From NCBI GenBank assembly GCA_963575745.1, contig CAUYUJ010003980.1:447643-511642 (forward strand): a stretch of 64,000 bases of DNA. The letters run 5' to 3'. Positions 52,295-60,580 of the stretch are shown here, one piece after another. The stretch's first letter is position 1, and every line of letters starts with the position of its first letter. The stretch comes from Prorocentrum cordatum. Taxonomy: Eukaryota; Sar; Dinophyceae; Prorocentrales; Prorocentraceae. The position numbers and the translations under genes were made by a program. The notes under the pieces were generated by a model. That model worked only from the letters and a program-made list of their open reading frames with translations. It did no database searches and was not told the origin of the DNA.

Positions 52295-53341
52295 CTAACT
52301 TCTGACCTTGATCTTCATCTGGGCGAGAGTCTCGCTGCGGGTTCCGACCGTCGATGACCGCAGGCTCGTCGTCCACGCACGAACCCCCGGACCGTCGTCA
52401 TCGTCGGCATCGGCCTCGGAGTCTGGCGGTGGCGCGCCCTCGCCTCCTCGGGGGGGCGGCGGCGTAATCACGGCGGGATCCTCTGCGCAAAAAGGGTGGG
52501 CCGATTGTGCTCCTGCCCCCTGCCCCGAACCGACAGCGTTTTGCTGCTTGTTTCCTGGGGTGGTAGGATCATGGGCAACCTCGAGCTCGTAACATGCCCT
52601 TGCAAGCTCGCGCGCACCATCTGCATAAAAATATTCTAACTTCTCTCCCGGGGCTTTAAGGTTTACGCAAAAGTTACAAATGTGAACCGCAGACTTGTCG
52701 TGTACACCCTGAGCGGCGAGAGAAACAGTTGCTCGGTCGCGAAAAGTCACGCGCGCGGTCTCATCGCGGAGCCCCCGCGAGAGTTCATCCATCGCAAACC
52801 AATGATCCATCGTCGTCAGGTGTCCGAACGAAGTGGGGTTGGCGTGTGGGCGGGGAACCTTCAGCCTTTTGTTGCGCGCTTTGCGCTGCTGTCGTCTGAG
52901 AGTTTTGGCCCAATTGCATACTCCACAATATGGGTTCTTGGGAGTATGAGTTAGGAGATGCGCGAGGGAGGCTGCGGCCTTCTTAAGTCGCTCGGCAAGG
53001 GAAGCCGAAACCTCAACCTCCGCATCATCTGGGTCTGGATCTGACGGTGCGTCGATGTCGACTAGGTCGACACCGTCAGCGCCTCCAACTGCACCCTCCT
53101 CGGGCCCGGGGGCCGCGTCGCACGCGTCGGAGTCCAACCCCTGGTCCATGTCGTAGGGGAGGTATCCTGAGACCCCGTACCAATAAGGGCTCTTATATGC
53201 GGCTGCGCAGGCCACGGCTTGGCCGGGCTGATCGCCCGCCCCGCCGCAGGGCAAAGTCAAGAGACATTTGGAGGCAGCGATGCCGGTAGGTGTCCGAATC
53301 CAACCGCATTCGCTAGCCCTGCGGCAACCGCACGCATCCAC
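52295..53341 (-). CDS. Copia integrase, N-terminal and core; catalytic Glu not seen
   Basis: 348 aa. The H-H-C-C zinc domain is LAHLLTHTPKNPYCGVCNWA (H128, H132, C139, C142). The core follows: HLTTMDHWFAMDE (D179) and KLEYFYADGARELARAC (D241), the first two acids of D-D-35-E. The expected T-P-G-x-x-Q-x-N-G-x-x-E helix appears as TPGNKQQNAVGSG, with no Glu at that place, after which sequence becomes Pro/Asp-rich and unrelated. Either a deletion or frameshift removed the third acid and the core's end, or the end is lost between 52295 and 52106. Such an integrase should not insert DNA. Residues 70-115 are an acidic linker. Confidence 0.75.
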   Translation of the reverse strand: MDACGCRRASECGWIRTPTGIAASKCLLTLPCGGAGDQPGQAVACAAAYKSPYWYGVSGYLPYDMDQGLDSDACDAAPGPEEGAVGGADGVDLVDIDAPSDPDPDDAEVEVSASLAERLKKAAASLAHLLTHTPKNPYCGVCNWAKTLRRQQRKARNKRLKVPRPHANPTSFGHLTTMDHWFAMDELSRGLRDETARVTFRDRATVSLAAQGVHDKSAVHICNFCVNLKAPGEKLEYFYADGARELARACYELEVAHDPTTPGNKQQNAVGSGQGAGAQSAHPFCAEDPAVITPPPPRGGEGAPPPDSEADADDDDGPGVRAWTTSLRSSTVGTRSETLAQMKIKVRS

Positions 53342-53505
53342 TGACCCAGCGCCTCTTTGCCTGAAATGGTAAAATACGGAATCTTGCCCTCAACGATGAG
53401 ATCCACTCTTTGACCGTTGGGCAACAGAAGGCAAGGCCCTCGGCCTGCTGGCCAGAAGAAACTAAAGCCGTGATCCATGCGCCGCTTCCTACCGAGATCG
53501 CGCAC
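53257..53505 (-). CDS. Protease C-terminal spacer in shifted frame, 82 aa
   Basis: The frame RMDHGFSFFWPAGRGPCLLL, PNGQRVDLIVEGKIPYFTIS is the usual sequence after Copia protease in dinoflagellates (hydrophobic, leading to I-P-Y). It continues the protease sense after a frameshift near 53510, where the protease ORF (54194-53313) loses sense. It runs towards the integrase ORF. Confidence 0.55.
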   Translation of the reverse strand: MRDLGRKRRMDHGFSFFWPAGRGPCLLLPNGQRVDLIVEGKIPYFTISGKEALGQWMRAVAAGLANAVGFGHLPASLPPNVS

Positions 53506-54194
53506 GGAGTCTCCGGCATGACCAATGCGTTAAAACTACCACCCTTAAATTTAGGGCATGCGATGCGAACTGAACCGAGGGCTTTTGACTCTCCCCCGGC
53601 AGTATTCAGAGTGATCGATTGCGGAAGCTTTCGAATCAATATCATTGCACCTGCACTGTTCATATATCTGTCCGCTATAAGGTTATACCCACACCCCGTA
53701 TCAATGATAAAGCTCAGCGCCCCAAGATGTGCAGTATCTTTGTCTGTGCATCCCGCAGCGGCTGTGCCGTGTGGGCCCTCTTCCCCCTCCTCGGTCCTCA
53801 ACCAGAGGTGCCAGACGTCATCTTGTAGGTCTGATGCCTTGATTAGGGCCTCCGCCGCAGATGCTCTCCATTGGGTGGACAGCTGCTGGCGTACCTCATC
53901 CGGGAACCTGCACCTATCTTCGTCACTTGAGGGCAACTCTTCTAGGTCGTGGCGACGCGCCTTCCTACAAGCGATGGCGGGTTCCGCAGTCGAGGGGCGA
54001 AATCGGACGCGGAATTTGCACCGACCCTTTGTCTGATGTCGAATGCAACCCTTGCTGGGCGGGGGGGTCGCCCCAATGCATCTTGATAGCGCCCCGATAA
54101 AGAGGGTGCAGGAAACTGGCAAGAATAATTGCGAGACTCTCAACTTGCCCCCTGCGTTCGTGGAGGGACTCTCCACTGGAGGAGTGTTTATCAA
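53313..54194 (-). CDS. Copia aspartic protease, frame-broken
   Basis: 293 aa. Residues 159-172 read ALSFIIDTGCGYNL, the D-T-G active site of a retroviral-type aspartic protease (D165), which works as a dimer to cut the polyprotein. Flap-like and second-strand regions follow (QSITLNTAGGESKALGSVRI, FNALVMPETPCAISVG). After about residue 235 the frame is wrong; the sense continues at 53505-53257. The N-terminal 60 residues overlap the end of the Cys/His-finger ORF and may be wrong-frame too. Residues 70-135 look like natural linker (DEVRQQLSTQWRASAAEALI). Confidence 0.75.
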   Translation of the reverse strand: MINTPPVESPSTNAGGKLRVSQLFLPVSCTLFIGALSRCIGATPPPSKGCIRHQTKGRCKFRVRFRPSTAEPAIACRKARRHDLEELPSSDEDRCRFPDEVRQQLSTQWRASAAEALIKASDLQDDVWHLWLRTEEGEEGPHGTAAAGCTDKDTAHLGALSFIIDTGCGYNLIADRYMNSAGAMILIRKLPQSITLNTAGGESKALGSVRIACPKFKGGSFNALVMPETPCAISVGSGAWITALVSSGQQAEGLAFCCPTVKEWISSLRARFRILPFQAKRRWVSGCVRLPQG

Positions 54195-55335
54195 CTCCCC
54201 TGCTTATATTTATAAGGGGCCTTTGGAAAACGAGGGCCAGCCTGCTTCTGCCAAGGCCCCGAACTAGCGGGGCAGGGCGCGCTAACGCGCCCAGGCTGAC
54301 TGGGTCAGCGGACACGTTCCTGCCCCCCCGCCCGCGGCTTGACCGACGCGGGCATCGCCGCATCCGTCTAGCGAAGAAGGCAAGAAATATCACCCTTACC
54401 AAAATTATTCCAGTCAGCCCGTCTGCACTGGCGGCGCGGCCGCCAGTGCCGAGCCAGTGTCGCGGATGGTTGAGCGTGGTCTGAGCGAACCGACAGTCCT
54501 TCTCACGCGTGCATTTTCCCGTTTCCTTGAAAGAGCGACAGATCTTATCCTTGCTTTTGCCGTTGCCTTTGCCTTTGTCTCCATCATTCCTGCGTCTTTC
54601 CGAACTAGAGCTGGCGGCCCTAGAACCGCCACCCCCCGCGGATGAAGAGACATTGGCTGTAGCGGCATTGGCTTGCTTTACAGTGCGCTCATATCCCAGA
54701 GCCTTGCCCGCATTAAGCCTGGCGTGTTCACACTTGTCACGCTTGAGCTTTTCTGCGTCGGTCAAGGCTCTGCGTTGTCTGTGGCAACCGTCCGGGGGTC
54801 CACGGCAGTTCTTAGGATCACGTGAGTAAGGATAACACGGCGACTTGCTCTGTTTCTCGCGCGAACGATCGGATTGGCTCCTGGTCCGTTGCTGTGCGCC
54901 TTTTCCACGGCCACCTGCTGGGGTCTGAGACCCGCTACGTGCCTTTCGGCCTCCGCCTTTAGGTTTCTCAGACCTCCCTCTGGAACGCGCATTCGGGGCT
55001 GGGGCAGCACTCGAATTAGCTCCCGCAGCCGGCTGGGCCGGAGCGGCGGCTTTGGGCTTATGATTAAACGGGCAACCCTGACCCGCACGCGGGCAGGTCT
55101 CTTCCCCACGCACAAATTTGCTCGTCGTCTCGCCCTTCGTCGCCCCATTCTTCATAACATCCGTGGACTTCCCGAGACGCGCTGCCACTTCTGCCGCAGC
55201 GGCTTTGCCGTTGAGGCCTCGGCGGTTATCGTCGCCGTTGCCTCCACCGCCGCCCAAGCGCGTCTGTCGAGCACGTTGATTCAAAGTACCCTCATGTAGA
55301 TTGATGTTCCACTCTTCCTTCTCACGCAACATCAT
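53965..55335 (-). CDS. Gag C-terminal Cys/His-finger protein
   Basis: 456 aa. Three Cys-rich modules lie in a basic, Gly/Ser/Arg-rich context: TCPRAGQGCPFNH (C81, C88, H92), PCYPYSRDPKNCRGPPDGCH (C167, C177, C184, H185), and ICRSFKETGKCTREKDCRFA with a later H (about 260-285; C-x8-C-x5-C-x8-H). The last is a CCCH-type RNA-binding finger. This is the place where Copia Gag has a CCHC knuckle, so RNA packaging is the likely role. After about residue 300 the frame appears wrong and sense passes towards the protease. Hairpin 55031 is read as A-Q-P. Confidence 0.65.
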   Translation of the reverse strand: MMLREKEEWNINLHEGTLNQRARQTRLGGGGGNGDDNRRGLNGKAAAAEVAARLGKSTDVMKNGATKGETTSKFVRGEETCPRAGQGCPFNHKPKAAAPAQPAAGANSSAAPAPNARSRGRSEKPKGGGRKARSGSQTPAGGRGKGAQQRTRSQSDRSREKQSKSPCYPYSRDPKNCRGPPDGCHRQRRALTDAEKLKRDKCEHARLNAGKALGYERTVKQANAATANVSSSAGGGGSRAASSSSERRRNDGDKGKGNGKSKDKICRSFKETGKCTREKDCRFAQTTLNHPRHWLGTGGRAASADGLTGIILVRVIFLAFFARRMRRCPRRSSRGRGGRNVSADPVSLGALARPAPLVRGLGRSRLALVFQRPLINISRGVDKHSSSGESLHERRGQVESLAIILASFLHPLYRGAIKMHWGDPPAQQGLHSTSDKGSVQIPRPISPLDCGTRHRL

Positions 55336-55360
55336 CCACTCAATCTGGGTTATGAGCCAT

Positions 55361-56833
55361 TCATAGGTTTTTCATGCCTTCTCCTGGCTTGTCCGCAGAC
55401 AAATCGTAAAGTTGACAGATTCGGTCCAGCAGCTTCTTCGGCTTCCTGCATTGCTCAATAAAGTGTGCATGGATCGAAGCTCGAATCTCATCAGACAGAG
55501 GTCGTACTCCGTAGAGTTGCTGATGCACATCTGTCCGTTCGTTATAGAAATGGTACAAATCAGCATCTGGGCGAGTGGGGTCAATAACTACCTTGAAAAT
55601 GTCGCGCGAAATGCGACGATGGCCCAACTCCGATCTGAATGAACACCAATAGCACATGGCCCATATCATTTCGCGCCCTGTTAAGAGTCTCTGCTCATTC
55701 TGGGCGCCGAATTCCATGCGATTGATCTGCTGAAGGAAGTGAGTGTAATGAATGGAACGATTGCGATTCTTACGCATTTTGTTAAATGTCTCAATCAGGT
55801 TAGTGGCGATCATGATGTCTAGGCGTTGGAATCGACCCGGATTTCTGAGCTGTTCTTTAGTCACAGAGGGGCCCATGGCTTCCACGATCCAGAGCTGTGC
55901 TTCCCGAATCTCAGGAGACGATCCAGCCGCAGCACGGGCTGCATGCATCTGCCACTCCCGTATGTTTGTAACATCGGGAATGCCCATCAGATCGACCTTC
56001 TGGTTGTTCCCAACCTGTCTCCACTGATCCAGAGGGGTGCTCTCGCCAAGACCCCCCGGGTCATCAGGTCCACCTGGGCCCGGAGGCCCGCCTCGGCCGC
56101 CTCCACCGCCTGGGGGCCCAGAACCCCCCGGATTCCCCGGAGGCGGCTTCTCTGACTGATCTCGGATGGCATGGGCGAGTGCCGACAAGATCTCGGTACT
56201 TGGTGCGGTGCTATGGTCATCCCCATGATTGTTCTGCCCTGCCCCGCCAGGCGGCGTGGCCGCTGGCGCATGACCCTTGCCTCCACCAGGCGGCTGGGCC
56301 GTTGGCGGCCTCGCTGGTCCCGCCTTGGTGAAAGGATGATAGTTGATAGAGGTCATGTCAGCAGCAATGCCTGTCAACTCCACATTGATGGGTACATTGT
56401 TCCCGGAGATGCCAGGCTTGGCCGGACCTTCGGTGGCCTCAACAATCCTGTTCTCGGCTTCTTCCGCACGCTGCTGGGCAGCCGCGGTCTGATAGGACAT
56501 TTGCTCCATCAATTCTTGTTCCCGTCGACTGGCAGCTTGGGCCAGGGCGACTCTATCAGCCTCGAACCTCTTCCGAACATCGGCAATATCTGCGTTCATT
56601 TCTTCTCGATCCAGTCGAGCCTGTTCGGCCCTCTGAGCTTCTGGGACCATAATTTCTTGCTGTCTCTTAGCCCCCATGATTCTGGCCTGATCCTGCATGG
56701 CATGGATGAAAAGGCATTGGCAGTGATGTTCTTCCATCTGGAAGCAATCCTCACACAACCATTGATTGCCGCAGTTGGGACACACATCGGAACAGTACCC
56801 AGATAAACGCATGATTGACACAGTTGGCGACAC
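55361..56833 (-). CDS. Gag-like protein, 490 aa
   Basis: The N-terminus has a Cys/His cluster, YCSDVCPNCGNQWLCEDCFQ with EEHHCQC (about 13-40), probably a zinc ribbon. A coiled coil follows (about 45-130: AKRQQEIMVPEAQRAEQARL, VALAQAASRREQELMEQMSY), then a Gly/Pro-rich linker (about 175-255). The C-terminal helical domain (about 265-490: IREWQMHAARAAAGSSPEIR, RFQRLDIMIATNLIETFNKM, LLTGREMIWAMCYWCSFRSE) resembles Copia Gag capsid regions. It lies directly upstream of the Cys/His-finger ORF. The sense frame probably begins upstream (see 57190-56843), where the Cys-rich module is duplicated. Hairpins 56292 and 56416 are read as A-Q-P and A-K-P. Confidence 0.7.
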   Translation of the reverse strand: MSPTVSIMRLSGYCSDVCPNCGNQWLCEDCFQMEEHHCQCLFIHAMQDQARIMGAKRQQEIMVPEAQRAEQARLDREEMNADIADVRKRFEADRVALAQAASRREQELMEQMSYQTAAAQQRAEEAENRIVEATEGPAKPGISGNNVPINVELTGIAADMTSINYHPFTKAGPARPPTAQPPGGGKGHAPAATPPGGAGQNNHGDDHSTAPSTEILSALAHAIRDQSEKPPPGNPGGSGPPGGGGGRGGPPGPGGPDDPGGLGESTPLDQWRQVGNNQKVDLMGIPDVTNIREWQMHAARAAAGSSPEIREAQLWIVEAMGPSVTKEQLRNPGRFQRLDIMIATNLIETFNKMRKNRNRSIHYTHFLQQINRMEFGAQNEQRLLTGREMIWAMCYWCSFRSELGHRRISRDIFKVVIDPTRPDADLYHFYNERTDVHQQLYGVRPLSDEIRASIHAHFIEQCRKPKKLLDRICQLYDLSADKPGEGMKNL

Positions 56834-56910
56834 ATGATAACATCAGAGCAGTGCCCAGAACTCACGCACATTGATTGACGCAGTTGGTGACACATGAAAA
56901 TTAGCATACT
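56780..56910 (-). repeat. Duplicated Cys-rich segment at the Gag N-terminus
   Basis: The + strand words CGGAACAGTACCCAGA and ATTGACACAGTTGGCGACAC (56785-56835) recur as CAGAGCAGTGCCCAGA and ATTGACGCAGTTGGTGACAC (about 56843-56895), a duplication of about 57 bp. Translated, both copies give a GxCSDV box near Cys residues. Confidence 0.7.
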
Positions 56911-57190
56911 CCATGTCAGCCTCCGTAGAGTTCACGTCGTCTTCGTAATCAAGCTGTTCGTCGCTGTCTTGACCGGGTTGCCCGTTCAAGGCTATCGGGG
57001 CGGGGCGTGCCCCGCGCGGGCGACCCCAACCGTCTGGGGCGGCGGGGGGCGCGCCGCCAGACTCCTTTACGTCTCGCGACCTACTGGCTGGGCCAGCGGC
57101 TGGCTCGATAGAACGCATGGCAACCGGGCTGGAATTTATCGTTTCTGAGGACTCAACAATCCAAGATGAAAAGGCTCTTCGCCTGGCCAC
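56843..57190 (-). CDS. Possible Gag N-terminal part, 115 aa
   Basis: The frame holds SSWIVESSETINSSPVAMRS, a Pro/Gly-rich middle and an acidic end, QDSDEQLDYEDDVNSTEADM followed by EYANFHVSPTASINVREFWA. It runs into the region where a Cys-rich segment is duplicated and overlaps that of the 490-aa ORF in another frame. The natural Gag start may therefore be here, with a frameshift at 56.84 kb. Hairpin 57086 is read as G-P-A. Confidence 0.4.
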   Translation of the reverse strand: MARRRAFSSWIVESSETINSSPVAMRSIEPAAGPASRSRDVKESGGAPPAAPDGWGRPRGARPAPIALNGQPGQDSDEQLDYEDDVNSTEADMEYANFHVSPTASINVREFWALL

Positions 57191-57200
57191 CGGCTGGGCC

Positions 57201-59196
57201 GTTCCGCCTTATCGGGTCTGGGGTCTGTTCACGATCTAAGACGAAGCCAGGGTCGGGGCGAAGTTTGACCGGGATAAAAATCATGCTCGGTTTTTCAAAT
57301 CACTGGGGGCGCCGCCGAATGGGCCTGCCACGCCTTGGGCGCCATCGGCTTCGCGAGGGAGGAAATGCGCCCGCGCGCGGATGAGGCCACGGCGCGGATT
57401 TGGCCACGCGCGCGCCCGAGGGAATTCTGCGCCAATCGCGCCTCGCCCCAGAAGACCCGATATTAACGACATTAAGTTGAGGTCCCAAGGGGGCCCCGAG
57501 GAGGCGGACCGCCAAACCAGTCACGCAACCAACGCAACGAAAAACACGTAAATGTCAAAAAGCGTGTTGCTCAGTGACCTCTTCGGCCATGCAACGCCGC
57601 GATAATGCCCGAGAAGGGCCCGCGCGCGGCCCGGCGACGCCCCCGCGACGCCCCAGGCGCCCCGAAGCGCGCCGAAATAACCGTAGAGAAAACCCGGAAA
57701 GTCTCTGGAAGGTCCCCGCGCCAGGCAAGATCCGCCACCGAATAATCTCGCGGACACCTAGCGCGTGCGCGCGGGCGTCCACCATGGATGCCCGACTCCG
57801 ATTTCCGAGACAATCGTGCGCAACCGCCCGGGGGCCTCGGCAACCTCGCGATTGGCCCCGGGGCCCGCGGGCCCCAGGGAATCGAGGACCGAGTTCGCAA
57901 CTCCCGAAGCACCAGGCGCGGCGCCAGCCGGTCGCTCGTCTCTGGCTGACAATAGGACGCCTGGAAATCCGGTACAACCTGAGGAACCGCCTTTCAGAGA
58001 TTCACAGGACCAGAAAACGGGGCGCGCCACATTCTCGCGTCCGAACTTCTCTGAGAATCTGTGAAAATCTCTGAACTAGCCGCCCCGCCCGAAACATTCC
58101 CATAAACCCAAAACCCCGGAGCTGGCCGAAACTGTTTGACAGATTTTCGGCCCGCGAAATTTGGGGCGCCCGGATTTCTGGTTCCGAGATTCTCTGAAAT
58201 CGGCCTGCGGCGGCGCCCAGCAGGTCCGACCGCGCCCAGGGTGGGGGCCGTGGACATCGCGGGCCGCGATGGCCCCGACCACGAGGTCCTTCCCCCTGCC
58301 CCATCGACGAGCCCACGCTCATAGACACGCTCTCTGCGCTGAGCGTGGACCGCGCCATCCGCCGTACTTCTGCGCGACGACAACCAACTTGCCGCCGACG
58401 GACAAAGCGATTTTCTATCCGAGCTGCGCGTGCCACCGAAAACGTACGATTGCCCCGGGCTCGGGGAGAAACACTTTCGAAGCACTTTCAGGCCGCCAGC
58501 GTCGTGGCTGCCGACCCGCCTCGCGCCGGCCGCGAGACTAGCTGGGCCCGCTACGTCCACGGCGGCGGGCGGGCGCCCAAGAGAGCTGTCGCCACGGTGC
58601 GCGCGGCGGGGCGCCCGCCCCACTGCAACCGCAAACGCGGCCTCCATGGCGCCAAATGCGTAATATGCGCGACGCATTCTCGGGCCCCCATCAACGCATC
58701 GGCCAGCGCCCAAGTCCCTGAAACGCAAACCTACTGTGCCCCCCGTGCAAGCCGCGCACCCGCTCCCAATGCTCGTGCAAACCAGTTTTTCTGCCCGCCC
58801 TCAACAGTTCAATCGAGCACCCATGTGCTACTTGGGCTCCTCCTGCCCTCGAACACTCCTTGGGGAACTTCTGCGAATGCGCGCGCTACGCTCCACACAT
58901 CGGCGTTCTATTTTTCTCTGGAGCTCTACCAGAATCTCTGGTTCCGATTTGTCCCGATCTTCCGCTCAACTGACGATCTCTGATCGGAATACGAGTGAGA
59001 GAAACATCTGCAGACAAATATATGACTTCTCCCGCACCCCTTCCACGAGAAACACGAATGGGATTAGAAAAGGAAAGGCGCGGCCCTCCCCTGGGCCGCT
59101 GTCCTGATGTTTTAGCCCGTCTCGATGCATATCGTGTAATCTCGCGGGCAATTCGGCTGTCTCATCATAGCTCATTCCAATTGCGACTTGGTCGCG
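57201..59196 (-). other. Retrotransposon 5' leader, about 2 kb, no gene
   Basis: It lies between the primer-binding site and Gag. No convincing minus-strand frame and none of the hairpin motifs occur here. Two related segments, with words CAGATTTTCGG, GAAATTTGGGGCGC and CAGAGATTC/CTCTGAGAATCTG, at 57985-58075 and 58135-58205 suggest an old internal repeat. Confidence 0.5.
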
Positions 59197-59213
59197 GGTT
59201 TCGGCTGATAACC
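59197..59213 (-). promoter_or_regulatory. Primer-binding site, tRNA anticodon-arm type
   Basis: On the coding strand GGTTATCAGCCGAAACC directly follows the 5' LTR. Its complement on +, TTCGGCTGATAACCG, looks like an anticodon arm (stem CGG/CCG, 7-nt loop CTGATAA), and differs at one base from the tRNA-Asn arm as I remember it. Some Copia elements prime from a tRNA cut in the anticodon loop, which fits both position and sequence. Confidence 0.6.
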
Positions 59214-59524
59214 GTCTTTCCTCTGAGAACCGGGGTAAGATGCCAACGGAATTAAGGTCTCATGTTTACTAAGTCAGTGGTAGAGGATACGGAATGAGAC
59301 ATCGATGAAACAATATGTTGTCCGTTAAGCAACTGTGCTCAAGCATAGGAAGGGAGGAGGCCGGCCGGCCGACGCCCGGGCGCGGACGCGTAGCGGCGCG
59401 CTCCTTTTCTCACTCGAGCAGCTAAGATATAGCTGCGGTATACAGTAATACCAATGTCAAGGTATGACAAGGCAGGCAGCAGGAGAGGCAAGTGTACGAT
59501 GAGGCGGAGAGGAGCATATTCACT
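59214..59524 (-). repeat. 5' LTR
   Basis: 311 bp, direct copy of 38099-38409 with about 14 substitutions and two single-base indels. On the coding strand it begins AGTGAATATGC next to the target duplication and ends GAGGAAAGAC next to the primer-binding site. Both borders are thus fixed independently. Confidence 0.92.
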
Positions 59525-59529
59525 GAGCG
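59525..59529. repeat. Target-site duplication, right (GAGCG)
   Basis: GAGCG directly follows the 5' LTR end on +, matching 38093-38097. Sequence beyond (TCGACGCCGTCCTCGATCC) should join the left flank at the empty site. Confidence 0.8.
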
Positions 59530-60520
59530 TCGACGCCGTCCTCGATCCACGGGGTCCTGTAAATGGGAGTCCTGATGAGGTGAAGCCTGAAAGGACGGAA
59601 GGAACACGTTGGCCCCGAACGGGAACGAGGGCTAGGACGGTCTTCCATTCTCCCCCCTCTGCCACCCACGAAGAGGGAAGAAATAAAGAACAGGAGAGCA
59701 CAGGAGATCACAGGAGAGCAGGGTCGAAGGACGAAAGAGAGCACAGGAGGGAGGAGGGGGATGATGGAGGAGGAAGAGGGCGGATGGAGCAAACGGAGGA
59801 AGAAGAGGACGGAAGGAACAGGAGGAGGATGAGGGCGGAAAGAGCAGGAGGAGCAACATAACATAAGAACATGGAACGTGAGGATGCGAAGAGAATGCGG
59901 TTCGAGGAACACGGAAGAAGAGAGAGAGGAAGGAACATGAGAAGCAAGAGAAGGGAGGAGGAGAAAAGGGGAGAAATTTGAGGAACAGAAAACGTGGCAG
60001 GAGGAATGGGGGCAGGGAATACAGAGACCGCATGAAGGAGGAGGGAGTAGGAAGAGGGCGGAAGGATGCGAAGGGAGATTCGGGCCCTCACCCAAACGCC
60101 CCCCAGAACAGAAAGAGACGCTCCGCGTGCAACGAGTACTTCTGAGTAAGGACCAGCAGGGGAGGCGGGAGGCCAGGCAGAGGTGGCCAAACACCGCGGG
60201 CACACAGCGATCAGAGGTTGCACGCTGTGTGATTAATACATGTTTGTAGTTTGTAGCCAAGGTCATGGCCATGTGACATCCGAAATAACCCCGCAGCGGC
60301 TCGCGCGTGTCCAGTCGCATGCCCATATTGGACGAAAGACGCGGATGTCGAACATGGTTATGTCCGTTCTCTTGTATCGGCTCGGTACTCTCGCCTTCCT
60401 CCTCCGCAGCCACGTTTGGCCCCTGCCCTCCACCTCCACCATCGGCTCTCAACTCTTTACGCTACACCCTTTCTTCTCGCCTCTCCCTGTTCCTCTCTGC
60501 GCGCTGCGTTCTGATCCATG
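59530..60520. other. Right flank; purine-rich tract, no gene
   Basis: 59640-60060 is GGA/GAA-rich on + (GGAGGAAGAGGGCGG words); the rest is mixed sequence. Frames of 100-310 aa on minus are Ser/Phe/Pro-rich translations of the tract. Confidence 0.5.
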
Positions 60521-60580
60521 CACTCTCTCTCTCTCTCTCTCCTCCTCTCTGTCCCTCTCTTTCTCTCTTTCCATAACTCG
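60521..60580. repeat. (CT)n microsatellite
   Basis: CTCTCTCT with CCTCTCTGTCCC interruptions. Confidence 0.85.

Larger units (their letters stand above)
38098..59524 (-). mobile_element. 21.4-kb Ty1/copia LTR retrotransposon
   Basis: Two 311-bp direct repeats, a 5-bp target duplication, a primer-binding site next to the right LTR and a G-run before the left LTR define one element transcribed on the minus strand. Order along that strand: 5' LTR, 2-kb leader, Gag, Cys/His-finger protein, aspartic protease, integrase, reverse transcriptase, RNase H, about ten further ORFs, 3' LTR. Integrase before reverse transcriptase is the Copia order. Usual Copia elements are about 5-10 kb, so this is unusually large; the excess lies 3' of RNase H. 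The LTRs differ by about 14 substitutions and two 1-base indels (about 4-5%). With the frame breaks noted below, this copy is not recent and is probably non-autonomous. A short hairpin motif is scattered through all coding parts, supporting their unity. Confidence 0.9.

Noticed and set aside
58345-58983. Plus-strand 212-aa frame in the retrotransposon leader
   Set aside because: Antisense to the element, Arg/Ala/Pro-rich without motif; best explained by GC-rich composition.
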